Origin: Pelomyxa schiedti
Taxonomy: Eukaryota > Evosea > Pelobiontida > Pelomyxidae
NCBI GenBank assembly: GCA_020536535.1
Contig: JAHLWZ010000602.1
Coordinates: 46,292 to 110,291 of the forward strand
Length of the DNA: 64,000 nucleotides
Direction of reading: 5' to 3'
Position 1 is the first letter of the stretch; the number at the start of each line of letters is the position of its first letter. Below the pieces are notes generated by a model. The model did not search any database, was not told the DNA's origin, and was given only the letters and a program-made list of their open reading frames with translations. Below are positions 19,258 to 31,618 of this stretch, one piece after another. The position numbers and the translations under genes were made by a program.

Positions 19258-22200
19258 TCAGTGGTGGGCTGGAGGTGGTGGAGGTGGAGCAGGGCCGGGC
19301 AGAATCTCGCCAGAGGTGGAGAAGTGGTGCTGTACATTGGTGTTCCAGTATTCGTAATTTTCGTGGGTACACTGCATCATTTCGGGCACGGGGCAGGCAA
19401 GGTTGAAAGTGGATAGGAGCGGCTCGGCGATGATGTTGATGAAGTTGGTCTGAAGCTTGGAGAGCTTCGTCAGACCCTCTTGATTGTGAACCAGAAAAAA
19501 CAGTTAGGAGCAACCCTGATACATGGAGGGGCAAAGAAATGAAGAACCTGTACGATCAGTAAAAGGACTCAGGGGTATGCCGAGTTGTCTTTCTTGGTCA
19601 CCTTGATTGTAGAATTCTTGGGTGAGTTGCGAAACCCACCGAAGCATAGGTCGGTGCGGACGCATAACCTGGAAGGCCCATGAGAAAGGTAAACTGAATA
19701 AACGGTTTACATTGGAGATATCAGCCGTTTTAATTGCTACGCAGAGTAGTTGAGTTCTGTGCTCTTTATTTTGTCTCAGATCCCTGCTGGGATCTTCCAA
19801 CACAGTCTAAACAAGATTAACACACGTGAATGAAAAAATGCAGTAAAGACCTTAAATTTCGAAATTATTTCGAAGTGTTGGGTCATATCAGTTGAGAGTA
19901 CTAAGCTGATAATTAAAGCGCGCACTAGATACTGTGAGTACTTGGATTTGTTTTTAGGAGTTAACAATATTTTTTGTCATTTGTCGAGAGCTTCCATTCA
20001 GCAGCATATTTGGAAGAGATGATCCGAAGGGCTACACTTGAGTGAAAATTTTCTAGTACACTTCGATCTATAGATCATATCAGAAAAAAAAGGTGGTGTC
20101 ATTCCTAAACCATTGTATCTAATGGCAAGATCATTCTCAGTCGCGATCAGAAAAGCCTTGTCGTAGGGTCAGAGCATCAGTAAAATGTATTGCAATTCGG
20201 CATACATTGTTTACCCCTGGGTGACCAACATCGTGTACAATTCCTGACACAATGAGGCCAAATATGTCTAAGTAGTTTGTTGCGCCTATGATATCTCGAA
20301 GGCCACGAACTAAGAAGTAGTAAAGACACTGAACGACATCGGCTGCGTGTATATAGTTGTGGTAGGCATTTTCCTATCGTTGTGGATCAGTACGGGTCGG
20401 AATTTGGAGGTGTAGTGAACCTGGTACAGTTTTTCAATTTCAGCAACAAAGCTACGAAAAGAGTCGGCTGGAATTGAAAGTGCTGGAAGTAAATCCAAGG
20501 AAGAAACCACCTTCATTTAAGTGTTATTAGGTGGAAGAGAAAACAATGTAACCTGCATCGAGACTCTTTCAAGAATTCCTTCATGTGGGATTCCAAAAAC
20601 CTGCGCTACATTACATCAAACTCAATTGTATGAGGCGTACAAAAAAATCCATAGAACCCAAGTCCAAGTTGTCACTGGTATCAATGACAACAGACGTTGG
20701 AATAGCAATAACACCTGAAGACATTTCAGGGGAGAAGTTGGAAAGTTTACTTGGTGCAATTTCTTCATTTAACCTGCCTGTGGGTGAACATTACACAGAT
20801 TCAATGAGGAAATGACCATTTTTGGATATCAGTGTCAAGTAAAGCAGTTTGTTTCTTCAAATCTGGCACGAAAAGGCCACCAGTATGTGTGAGATTTGCC
20901 ATTATTTCATCAATGGTTTTTCCTGTCTTCTTCGAGGAATGTTGCTTCAGTACCCGTAGTTTGTCGAGGATCTTGTTTATGCTTAATCATGAAAGGCACC
21001 CTAACGCTTTTACCTTAGTGATACCCGCATCTAAATCGATTTTTGGTTCAGGACAAACAGAATTTCTTTTTTTGTTCAAGGATACAGCAGACAAGATCCT
21101 ATTTCCTCGATATCAGGCATGATAATAGTTTTGTTGCCATACCCAATGCCCAGAAGTACAAAAACCAGGGTAGAAGTTATAATTAAAGAGAACCGGGTGC
21201 TCAGCTTAGAAGCTTTGGTGTACTTTCTGTGCGAAGTTATATTTAATCAAAGAAATGGGATTCCAGATACGTAGAAGACAGGGAGATAACAACCAACCAT
21301 CTGACACTTTCAATGGGGTGGTAACGGGCGACTTGTTGATACATATTTGTTGGGGAATAAAAAAAAAAGCCATTTTACCTTCTCTGAACTTCTTGTTAGT
21401 TTTTATATTTACAATGGGAAGTATGAGTACAGGAAGTTCGTTCCATGCTCACTGGAGTACGTCAACTGGCATGCTGTACAATTGTAAGAATCTTGATTGC
21501 AGTTCTTTTGTAGAAGTGCCCATGTTGAAACGATCTGTTTGTCAGAACAGTTTCCTGGTGTCGTGGCTCTAAAGAATGGTGATTGGTAAGATATGGGAGG
21601 TTAGGGGGGAAACCCAAGTTCGTCCTCCGCTACACTCACAGAGCCAAGAACTGCTAACAAGTTTCCCCTAGAGTCTATTATATATGAGAAACTGTCTTCA
21701 CCCATGTCAATGACTGAAAGTAAATCCGTAAGCTTACAAAGTGCTATTAGATTAGGAATGAAACTGCGGTATTACCATTGGCACTTGCATCCCACTGAAA
21801 AGCCATGCTACTCTAGTACCTTTTGAGTACAATATCTATGACAATCAAAAAACGGGTAAAAAGTGAAAAATAAACCTTTTCGGCTCCAATGTTAAACATA
21901 TTGTACCCACTGTAACTGTTTAGTACCAGAAATGTACATTTTTTTAAAAAAGGAGATATACAAAAAATTCATGACAACAGGATCAAAAAAAGCATATTCT
22001 TGGTCCAAGGCAGGCCGCAATAGCAGGGGACAGTCAAATATGCTATCAACGCATTGTACTGGTTCATACACTGGGGATGAAAGAGAAACATCACCAAAGC
22101 ACATTCTCCCTGCAGAACTGTTTCCATCCTTGACTCCGACAAATAGATCATCAGTGTTGTTCCACTTGTAAACTGCGGCAAGTGCCTACATAAGTTATTT

Positions 22201-23044
22201 TCTTGTGGAGTTACACAATAATCCACACAATATCCAGAGTTGACACAAGGGATGCATCAACCAAAGCGTTAAATGTCTGAGGGTTAGACGGAGCAAGGAT
22301 CATAGTAAATTGCGTTTTTTCCTGAGTAAAATTGAATTCATCTATGGCACAGAGTTTTTTGTACATTGACAAGTGATGCAGCTTGAATTGTCCACATTTC
22401 TGTGGTTCTATTCTCACCAAAAAAAATCGGGTTAAAGGATAGAGATAGCTCAAAAAAGTCTATTTGTCTAAACAGAACCTGTTCCTTGGGGTTGAGGTGT
22501 TGTAGGAGAGAGATGGTGATACTTGTACAGTTTCGTTGATCTTACTAAAAATAACTTGGTACAGTGAGAACATATGAAAAGAAAAGAAATGAAAAAAACT
22601 GCGCCACGCACTTGCAGAAGCATCAGTCATGGAATCTTGGGTCATTAGGTTCGTGACAGATCTTGAAGTGGAGAACCAAACAAGCCAAACAGACATCGCC
22701 GTGGCAATAACGAGCCCCACTGACGCCATCACAGACCGAAAAACTCCTTTGTCTGTTGCACGCAACACCGCTTTGTACACCTTTTTAATCTTGCTCTTCC
22801 CCCTTTTGTTGGGTCTCTTAACCGTCAAGTCCAGTGTCGAAGTGCCAGGAGTTCCGACATATGAGTGAACAGCGCGAGGTGTCGTGTTTGCGGTAGTGTT
22901 TGCTGTCGTAGTTCCGGTGCGTGTCCCGGGATCTCCACTGTACTCATCTGCCTTGTCGGGATCTGCGTTGCTTCTTGGCGTTGCTGTAGCGGATTTCATC
23001 GACCACTCTTTTTTATTTTTCTTGTGTGTGCGTAGCTCCTGCAT
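19258..23044 (-). CDS. Transmembrane 3',5'-cyclic nucleotide phosphodiesterase
   Basis: The first exon starts MQELRTHKK at 23044 and carries TM1 (SVMASVGLVIATAMSVWLVWF). The next exons form an extracytosolic sensor-like region with NNT-type glycosylation sites (ALAAVYKWNNTDDLF...RPALDQEYAFFDP). TM2 lies near 21130-21200 (LIITSTLVFVLLGIGYG). The catalytic domain follows: YHNYIHAADVVQ (20330-20362) and IVHDVGHPGVNN (about 20209-20245) are the class I PDE metal-binding motifs. TDMTQHFEIISKF, AIKTADISNVNR and FYNQGDQERQLGIPLSPFTDR complete it. The last exon ends PPPPPAHH at 19258. Intron positions between 19400 and 22450 are only partly resolved. It should degrade cAMP or cGMP at a membrane under control of an outer sensor of unknown class. 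Confidence 0.82.
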
Positions 23045-23334
23045 TCAGCAGTTAACGAAAAAAACCTCCCTGGACATGTTCTCGGAAGGAATCCTTTGAT
23101 TAACGTGCTTCTGGTCCATCATGCTTCATCAAGAAAGGGGAAGGTTTTTCCAGATCTGAGCAAATGCGGTGAAGCGAAGGGAAAAAGCACCGCGTTTGAC
23201 CAACGGTTCTTCCGAAACTAGGAATCCGTGGAGGAAATGTCATTTCCATTGAGAAAACGCAAGTGGAGCATTGTGTTTTTTATTAAAATACCCAACAAAC
23301 AAAACGACCTTTTTGGTTAGTTTCTTTTACAACT

Positions 23335-24831
23335 TCATAGCCTGCAAGGAAGAGTCAACCTAATTCAGGAAAACAAAATGGGGTACATACCCTAAGGGCA
23401 TGTTCGACCTCATGGAGCCTTGTGGAGTCTTGTCCACGGGATGTCATGTCCTCCAGATACTGTGATGTGTGTTAGAGAATTACAAATGATGTGACATGGA
23501 ATGAGGAGGAAGTACTTTGCTGAGGGACCTGGCTCCCGACGTTATGGAAATTGCACCAAGCATTACCTGGGATTTTCTCAGTAGCGTGAAAAGTGGTTAG
23601 TTGGCATACATCAATGCAAGCCTTTGGGTCAGTAAGCTGGAGGATGTGCTCCCCACCAATAACAGAGGTCCACTGATCCATGATTTCAGTTTCTGCTCCC
23701 CCGCTGTATTGCTTGTGAAGGAGGAAAACATGGAACTTGCGGCGTAATTCCTATCAAATTGAATTAGGAAGGGTATTTTCCAATAGTATTAGACTTTGAA
23801 TATTTGAGCCGTTTCCACATTTGCAGACTCTGTCACTCCAAGAAGTTGTTGGATTTTCTCTCGGGGAATTTCTTTGTAGAAGCCTTCATCTGTGCCCAGA
23901 TGAGAAGTAGGAAAGAAAAGACAACGTTGGACCTCCAGTGAAAAACAAAAACCTACACACAGGTTACTGGGAACACCACGTAGGGGAAGTATACCCTTTT
24001 GGTTCTGCCGGAACATCACAGCACCTACAGAGTGCGTAAAGACAAAGGAGAATGTAAAGTTGTTACCGAGCATAATAATATGCAGCAAAGTCGTAGGATT
24101 CAAAGTGACCAGAGCCGCCACCCTTCTCTAACCAAATTTTCTTTATCCAATCATCAATTGTGGTCCCTTGGGCAAAATCGCAGACTGGAAAGAAACTTCA
24201 GGGCACGGCACAAGTTTAACAGAGTAAACCTTGCAAAGGTGCTCTGTCAGAGAATATATCACCAACACCCACGAATGAAAGACTTGGATTGGCTAAATAA
24301 CCTTGAACCATGATTTGACCTAGAGGATTAAGTCAGAGGGGAAAAAAAAAGCCAAAGGCATTCACCATAGAACCTGTTCCACAAGAAGTTTGGGATAAAG
24401 TGGGATTTGAATTAGATACAATTTTTTAGGGGAAGGGAACGTGCATGGGAAGTTTATCATAGATCTTTCGAAAAGTTAACTAACACAAAAGAAGAATGGT
24501 TTTACTATTCTCGGCCAATCACCCATTGATCCAGTCACATCCACGGCGCACTATCAATAAATGAGCAAGGCCGAAGGGCTAGAATAAACATACCACAATA
24601 GGTGTTCCTGCTGTGCACGTCAACCTCCTATTCAAAGGGTTGCAGTCCTACGGAAAGCAATACGGTGAAACTTATTAGGCAAGGAGAAAAGGGTACAGTG
24701 TGCAAATTTGTGCTGCCCATAGCCGTCACGCTAGCAGTCGAATAACAAGTACTCGTACTTGGCGTAGACTCGACCTTAAAAAGAGTCAGTGCGATCCCCC
24801 AAACCACGCAACCCGCTAACCTCTCGTTCAT
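23335..24831 (-). CDS. VWA-domain protein
   Basis: A multi-exon gene with several short exons. The VWA core is recognisable from spliced pieces: TPIVCAVDVTGSM (metal-ion site DxTGS, about 24530-24620), LSFVGVGDIFSDRAPLQ, then CDFAQGTTIDDWI and GGGSGHFESYDFAAYYYAR. TGDEGFYKEIPREKIQQLLG and KFHVFLLHKQYSGG follow, then VIGGEHILQLTDPKACIDV and YLEDMTSRGQDSTRLHEVE, ending ALRLTLPCRL at 23335-23337. 'DEGFY', 'FHVFLLHK' and 'ILxLxDPKACID' are features I associate with a conserved VWA-like family of bacteria and amoebae. The 5' exon (24831, MNERLAGCVVWG...) may be part of it, but its splice to the VWA core is not settled. Function unknown; VWA folds usually mediate protein contacts. Confidence 0.62.
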
Positions 24832-24943
24832 AGTAACCGCCACCCATTGTCTTTGTTTTTTTTTTTTCTTGTTTTCTTCTTGGTTTTTTACGTTTGACGG
24901 TTGGTCCGGGAAATCACACTTGTTTTTCCCTTTTTTTTCTCCG

Positions 24944-26128
24944 ATGTTGAGAGGCCTCCGGCGAATCGCGGCAATTGCTACGCCGTACTCTCGTTGGTGT
25001 CGTGGTGTGGTGTTGAGGGGCCGCAGAACGCGGAACAGGATTATGGGCATACGGCCAGAGGAGGGCAAAAAAACAGACGGGGCTGTTGTTGAGGCCGGTA
25101 GCGTTTTTGATGAAGGGGTGCTGAGGAGTGTGTGTTGGCATTTGAATACATGGAGTGATAGGGTTGCATTTGCTGCTGTTTGTAAGGTACTGTCAAAAAA
25201 TGGAGGCACTGCTTATTTTTTTTTTTCCCCCTCTTCCTCTATTACTTGTTTCTGGGATGCAAGGGAATGAATAGCTTACTGTGAAACAACACTCACTAAG
25301 AAATGGAGAACATTAGCAGGGGAGCTGTGGGGAATTGGACGTGATCCCGACTTGGACAAGGAGATACAGAAGCACGTGAAGTGGACCAACCTCTGCTGCG
25401 CCGAATTCTGGGCGACCCTCTCCCTGGCGCCCGCGTTCGGCCTGCTCCTCGCCGCGGCCCCGCCCCTCCTCCTCGGCCTCGCCCACCTCTCCCTCAGCGT
25501 CCTGTCCCTCGCCACCTGGCTGCTCCTCGCCGGCGGCGGCAGGGGCGGCTGCCGCGCGGAGGCCCCCAGCCTGCTCCTCCTCCTCGCCGCCCACAACCTC
25601 GGCTTCAGCGCCCACCTCGACTCCCTGCTCTGGCCCGCGCCCCCGGCGCCCCCCGCGCTCCCCCTGCGCCTCCCCGCCGCCGCCGTCTCGGGCGTGCACC
25701 TCCTCCTCAGCTCCCTGTGGACCACCTTCGAGGTCGTCAACGTGCGGTGGCGCCAGGGCGTCGCCCTCGTGCTGGGCCTGCGGGCCGCGACGCTGGCCCT
25801 CGTCCACTTCGCCCCGGCCCCCGCGGTCCTGCTCTGCTCCCTCGCCCTGGCGTCCGTGCCCGCCGCCGCCCTGTGGGTGCACCTCGTCCACGCCACCATC
25901 GGCGAACACTGGCTCTACCGCAGGGTCCCGACCCGCCTGCCCCACAACGTGCTCATGGTCCGCCACAACTGGCACGTGCTGGCTGCCTTGTTGTCCGCCG
26001 CTCTCTCGCTCGGCTTGCACTCTGCCCCTGCGGCGCTGCTGGGCCTGTCGCGCCCGCTTCTAACGGTGCTGTGTGGGGCTGCTGTTGTGCATGTGATTAT
26101 CTCTGCTCTGTTACTCGAGGTGAAGTAG
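24944..26128 (+). CDS. F-box-like protein with a GC-rich polytopic membrane region
   Basis: Exon 1 (24944-25186, MLRGLRRIA; an internal ATG at 25043 is also possible) ends in an F-box-like helix set, FDEGVLRSVCWHLNTW..VAFAAVCK. It joins across intron 25187-25300 to KWRTLAGELWGIG. Exon 2 (25301-26128) then encodes about 200 residues with five to seven hydrophobic segments (FWATLSLAPAFGLLLAAAPP, LSVLSLATWLLLAGGG, LALVHFAPAPAVLLCSLALA, HVIISALLLEV). DNA for the membrane part is extremely G+C-rich, unlike its flanks. No membrane family was recognised. If real, this is an F-box adaptor anchored by a multi-pass domain, perhaps targeting membrane substrates. Its start codon lies only 112 bp from that of the divergent VWA gene. 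Confidence 0.58.
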
Positions 26129-26209
26129 AAAGGAAGTCAGGAAGTTGGGTGTGAGGAGAGAAAAGGGCTTACAATAAAAAAAAAAAAAAGAGCAAAAAGG
26201 GAACTGTTT

Positions 26210-28733
26210 TCAGTCTGTGAGGAAAATGATAGTGATAAGGAAAAAGAAGGCAAGGAGGAAACCGGCAGCAAAGTATGCGATGTTGCTGTTTTGTGTGTTG
26301 TAAGAATAATAAAATGAGGAAATGGAAAGAATACTGTATTCTTGTTGGGCTCCACATAGATGTCTGGCTTGATGTGTCGATTCTAGGTAGAAGTTGCTTT
26401 ACTTGGCCCAGCACTGGTGAAGAGGGAGGAAGACTGTTACGCCGTCTGTGAAGAGAAGCTTTGTCGTCTTGAAGGAATTTGACTGTAGCACTGGTGGATG
26501 TTGGGGTCATTGGCGAATTTGTTGTTCCAATAGTTCGGGGAGGTGCGCTGTGTACCAAACTTGTGTTTTGTGGCACTACAGGAGCTTCTTTGTGTATCAC
26601 AACTGTGCTGGGAACTTCTTTGTGGAGAACGACAGTACTACTTGAATTGATTGATGTTGGTGGTACTTGTGTGTTGTGTACTACAACAGTGCTGTTCATC
26701 TGTGTGGGCGGTGGTTGAACAGATTCCCTACCAAGTGGGGGAACGTTGGCTTTTGGGCTCTCCTTGTGAACAAGCATGGTATTGCAAGTGCCACCGCTAG
26801 TGGAAGTAGTTGGGGATGTGGAGTGGGTTACAACAGTCCCACTTGAAGGATCACCAGGTGATTTCAGAAGTTCAAGCCAAGAATCGCTTGCCGACGCACT
26901 TGATGTGCTTGAACCACTTGAATCACTTGATAACTTTCCTGTTTGTATTTAGGTATTAAGGCAATTTTGTGATCCAAGTTCAACCCAACCTGTAAGCAAC
27001 GACATAAAATCTGTATCAGATGAAGACTTAGTTTTAGCCTCCCTGCGTTTTTTCAGTTTTTTATGAGCACTAGCAAGTAAATCCCGGATCACTTCAGAAG
27101 TTTTTGCTGTTTGAATAAAAGGGTCCTGGACATGTTATTAAGCGAATTTGGGTGATATTCACTCCTTACTTGTAACAATTTAGAACATAGTGGTCTGTCA
27201 GTGGGAGATTTTTTAAGACAGCTTTCCAGGAATGCAAGGAATTCAGTGGACCAATTCTTTGGGTTTTTTACCGTTGGAGGCTTTGTCACTTGATGAATTA
27301 AAAACATAGCCTAAAGAAAGGAATAAGGTGCCTATCCAGACTAGGGAGGAGGTAAACCCTCAATGGATTCAGATCCGCATTTCTGTTTTAAATAAGTGAA
27401 ACAGAACTGAGGCACTATCTAAATACGGTGGCTCTCCGTCAGCCATCTCAATGATAGTGATTCCTTAGTGGAGTAAATAAGACTCGATCAGAACTTAGTG
27501 ATTCATACCAAAAGACCAAATATCAGCCTAAAATGTAATTGGACTTTTGAAGAAAAAAATAAACTTACAGTGTAAGTATATGGTTGCTGTGTTGATACTT
27601 CAGGGGCCATCCACAGAGGAGTTCCAACCATCTTTTGGATCATTGAGATTGACTTGGAAAAAAAAAGGGGGAAACCCCAGTATTTGGGAGCCACGTTTTG
27701 AGCATTTCCTGGGAAACTCCAAAATCACCTGAAGAATGTTGAATAAACGAAGACTAGGGATTACATTTGCCCACCAAGTTTTACTTCACCTCGCTCAGTG
27801 ACAAGAATATCTTGTTAGTAAAGGAAATAACTAGAGGGTGATTTTTTGTTGTCTGTTATGTTGGGCTTTTTTGGATACTAGCACACTTAATGTCTCTGTG
27901 TATTATCTTCTGGCTATGTAGGTACTCAAGTCCTACACAAATAAGTACCCAACATTCTGGAAGCATTTACCCTTCAAGGAAGAGGTGCAAATATACGCAA
28001 TTTGCTTCTCTTTCAAAGTGGACTTCTCAACATCCATGATATCACGCAGGGAGCCAAGTGCACAAAAGTCCATTAAAATCCAAAAACTGGTCTCGCAACT
28101 GAAACAACCATAATAGCACACAATATTAGGGTGTCGGCATTTCTATAGATGAAGTATTCCTGGCTTAAAACAAACATTTCAGAAAGAAGGGTAACCTTAA
28201 GGACATCAATCTCTATCTTCATCAAGTAAGTGTCAAAGTGACAACAAGAAGAGATAGTATACTTTTATGTCATCCAAATCCTCGTGTTCCAGTGGTATAA
28301 CCTTAATGGCCATTGTCATGGAAGAAGGAGCGTGAACTGCATGAAAGACAACTCCAAAAGCTCTTTTGAAAATGAGCAAAAAAAAAAAAAAAAAACCCCT
28401 AAATCTCAACAATGGTAACGAAACACACCCCTGCCCCAAGACCTCCACCAAATTGAAGGACTTTGAAGGGTTATCCACCCCAGACCAATTGTAGTCTGTG
28501 TCAACGTGCACAGCATGCGTAGTAGATATAGGACCGCTTATTATTACAGACTCCCTCCTGTGCAAAATTGCGCCCTCAGAGGGCGCAGCGGTAGGCACGT
28601 TCGTAGTAGCTAACGCAGAAGATACAGCAACATGAGAACTAGCACTAGATCTCGCAGTCGTTGCCGGAGAAGGAGCCACAACAGGTGGAGGTGTCGCCGA
28701 TGAACCCCTCAGTTTGTGCAACAAAGACGTCAT
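26210..28733 (-). CDS. Ste20/MST-type protein kinase with C-terminal transmembrane anchor
   Basis: The start is at 28733 ([11 protein letters not shown]). A Ser/Thr/Pro-rich leader is followed by [10 protein letters not shown] (glycine loop, completed after an intron by [10 protein letters not shown]), the lysine in MAIKVIPLE, and [23 protein letters not shown], then [13 protein letters not shown] (plus strand about 27884-27912), the GDFGVSQEM segment (about 27709-27731) and [12 protein letters not shown] follow. [18 protein letters not shown] and a substrate lobe ending in [12 protein letters not shown] complete the domain. These are diagnostic of Ste20/GCK-MST kinases and all catalytic residues are present. 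The tail is Ser/Thr-rich with repeated 'STVVxHKE' motifs. A 49-bp intron (about 26340-26292) brings in [20 protein letters not shown], and the stop follows at 26210-26212. A tail-anchored kinase is inferred. Confidence 0.82.
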
Positions 28734-28911
28734 TAGCTACTACGCCCCGATCTTGAAGAGTTGTAGATCTCGCTCGTTCAACGCTTTGAGTGTTTTTTTT
28801 TTCGTTTTTGTGTTGTTTGACAACTCAAGAATTTTTTTGATTTCCTTTCTGTACTTTTTTTCGGCGATAAACAAACACAACGAAAAAAAAAAGTCCCTGC
28901 TTAGATCCGAC

Positions 28912-31194
28912 ATGTCTGCGGGTGGTAACGACACTGTGGAGGACAACACGGACGACACGTCTGCCGCAGATTCGTCGCCAATAGCGATTTTAATAGATCA
29001 GCTTAAAAGCGAAGATCTGCAACTCCGATTGAACAGCATCAAACAACTCTCGGCAATTGCGAAAGCTCTGGGACCAGAGAGGACCAGAAACGAATTATTG
29101 CCGTTCCTTACGGGTACATACCGACGCCGTCTCCCACTAATGGATTGCACAATTTTTAATCTTCCTTTCTCCTTTACAGAATGCGTGGATGATGAAGACG
29201 ATGTGTTAATAGCACTTGCGGAGGAGCTGGGGAGATTTGGAGAGCACATTGGCGGAAGCGAGCATTCCGCGGCTTTGTTGCCTCCTCTTGAAGCATTGGC
29301 TGCCGTTGAGGAGGTCAACGTGCGCGACAAGGTACTCACTTCCTCCTTCCTTCTTTCCATTGTTTTTAGACTCCCCAATAATTTCTACTTTTTTTTTTTT
29401 TACAGGCAATTGAAGCTCTAGTTGCCATCGCTCCACTTATCCCTCCCCGTGTGTTTATGGAATCTTTCATGGAAATGGTAAAAAGACTAGCATCACGTGA
29501 GTGGTTCACATCACGAGCGTCGGCTGCAACACTCATCCCACATGCATATCCAAATGTACCGGAAGCCGTGAAACAGGACACAAGGGGGTGTGTTTCCTTG
29601 TGAAAATAGGATGGATCCTGACTTGTCGCAGGCTATTCTTCCAACTTTGCAGGGATGACACCCCCATTGTGCGTAGGGCTTGCATTAGCGCTATTGGGGT
29701 ATTTTACATTCAAGTTCCTGCACAAATTTACTTCATCTCCACTATAAAAAGCCTCTTTCAAAACATCTCGACCCCACAATCATCAAGACGGAGCTGCTTC
29801 CCAAATTTCAAATTCTTGCTGCAGATGACCAGGTTTGTCAATAATGGTTTCCTCCACTAAACTGCTCGTCAGGATTCTGTACGTTTATTAAGTGTGGATT
29901 CCGCTACAATGATTTGCAGAAAACTCCCGCCGTCGGATATGAATATCATTATTCCAACCCTTCTGGCTTGTTGCCGTGATAAGTCATGGCGTGTCAGGTA
30001 CATGGCTGCCGATCGAATAATAGAGGTTGTTGAGCCACATTATTCTTTACATTAAAGCCACTAGATATGTGAGTCAGTAGGGCCTGCTGTAACACAAAAC
30101 GAGATTATCACAGCCTATGTCACTCTTATCAAAGACTCCGAGGCGGAGGTCAGGACAGCTTCAGTGTCACGTCTTGCCGACTTTGCCAGTCGGATTCCCC
30201 AGCCACTCGTTGTTTCCAAGATAGTCCCCTGTATCAGAGACCAGGTTTTAACGACAATGGACTCTTCACAGCATGTACGAGGTACCACGTAAGTTCTTAT
30301 ATTAATTCTTTTAACATGCGGTGCAGCTGCCCTTGCTGGAGTGATTTCTGGGTTGGCTCCAATTTTAGGAAAGGAAGATACACTCAGATACATGGTTGAT
30401 GTACTCCTTGAACTCCTAAAGGATGACTTCTATGAGGTTGTGTACTGACTTTTTGTGCACTTCGTAACTTTGATCCCAGGTTAGACTGCATGTCCTTTCA
30501 AAACTTGAGCCTGTTCATAAAGTCATTGGTGTAGAAATGCTATCTCAAGCTCTTCTTCCTGCAATAGTCAAGCTCGCAGAGGATAGGCAATGGCGCGTGA
30601 GACTTTCCATTATCGAGTTTACACCGCAACTCGCGCAACAATTAGTAAGTACATACCACTTTTATCGTGTCTTAGTCTCCTCAAGGGAAAAGAGTTCTTC
30701 AACGAAAAACTCAACAATCTCTGCCTCACTTGGCTAACGGATTCCGTGTTTGCCATCCGCGAAGCAGCTACACACAACCTCAAGAAACTCACTCAAGCTT
30801 TTGGTGTACAATGGGCCCAACAATACATCATCCCTAAAGTGGTTTCTCTCAACTGCCATCCCAATTATCTACACAGAATGACCACCCTTTTCGCCTTATC
30901 CGTATGTTAGCTCTTCACTCTTACCATATCTGATGAATCGCATAGGAACTGGCTTGTGTAGTCGATGCACAAGTGATTGCAACAACGTTCGTTCCGTTGA
31001 TAAAGCGAATGTCGAACGATCCTGTTGCGAACGTGCGCTTCAATGTATGCAAAGCAATGCAAGCAATGATACCTTTTGCCGACCAGGGCACCATTGCTTC
31101 AGAAATCAAGCCACTACTATTAAAGCTTGAAACGGACACCGACAGGGATGTACAGCATTTTGCCAAACAAGCACTGTCAAAGTGCACTCCCTGA
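28912..31194 (+). CDS. PP2A scaffold (A/PR65) subunit, HEAT repeats
   Basis: The gene starts [11 protein letters not shown] at 28912 and spans about ten exons. Recognisable units include [54 protein letters not shown], then [14 protein letters not shown] and [15 protein letters not shown]. Also [47 protein letters not shown] and [19 protein letters not shown]. The end is [17 protein letters not shown] at 31194. The spacing of about 39 residues and the wording of each repeat match the 15-HEAT PR65 scaffold that holds the PP2A catalytic C subunit and B regulatory subunits. Length after splicing is near the family's usual 590 residues. It shares a 178-bp divergent promoter region with the Ste20 kinase gene. 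Confidence 0.9.
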
Positions 31195-31618
31195 TTTAGT
31201 CCATTACCTAACCACATCCACAACAACAAAACCCCAAAAGCAAACACCCAACACCCCCACCATTTGCAAATAATTTTTCGCCCACAAACTGCTCAACGGC
31301 AGCGCCGTTCGCTACCGTTACGCAGTAAGACTTTTAATTAGCCCTTTTTTTTAAACTCGCTTACACTTTAGAACACGCCTCAGAGAAAAACCCCATCACC
31401 CCACTCAGAATCCAAAAAAGAAGAAAAGAGGAAAAAAAACTCCAACGAAATTCGCAGCGTGCCGAGTCACGCGACGGTTCAAAAAGACACAAAAAAGAAA
31501 AAGGAACGACCACAGCACGCATACGAGTCGAGTCAAACAAGCCAACGACCACCAGTAAACACAAAAAAAAAAAAAAAAAAACGAACCGACACTCCCGTAT
31601 CAACGAAAACACCAGAGA
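31195..31618. other. Intergenic region, no gene seen
   Basis: A 424-bp spacer before the tetraspan gene. AT-rich, with A-runs close to the next start codon that resemble those upstream of many other starts in this window. No supported frame or RNA gene. Confidence 0.5.

Noticed and set aside
25276-26020. Long minus-strand frames opposite the F-box/membrane gene
   Set aside because: They are Arg/Ala/Gly-rich shadows of a very GC-rich exon, with no start context, splice sites or recognisable motif. The plus strand has F-box and membrane helices.
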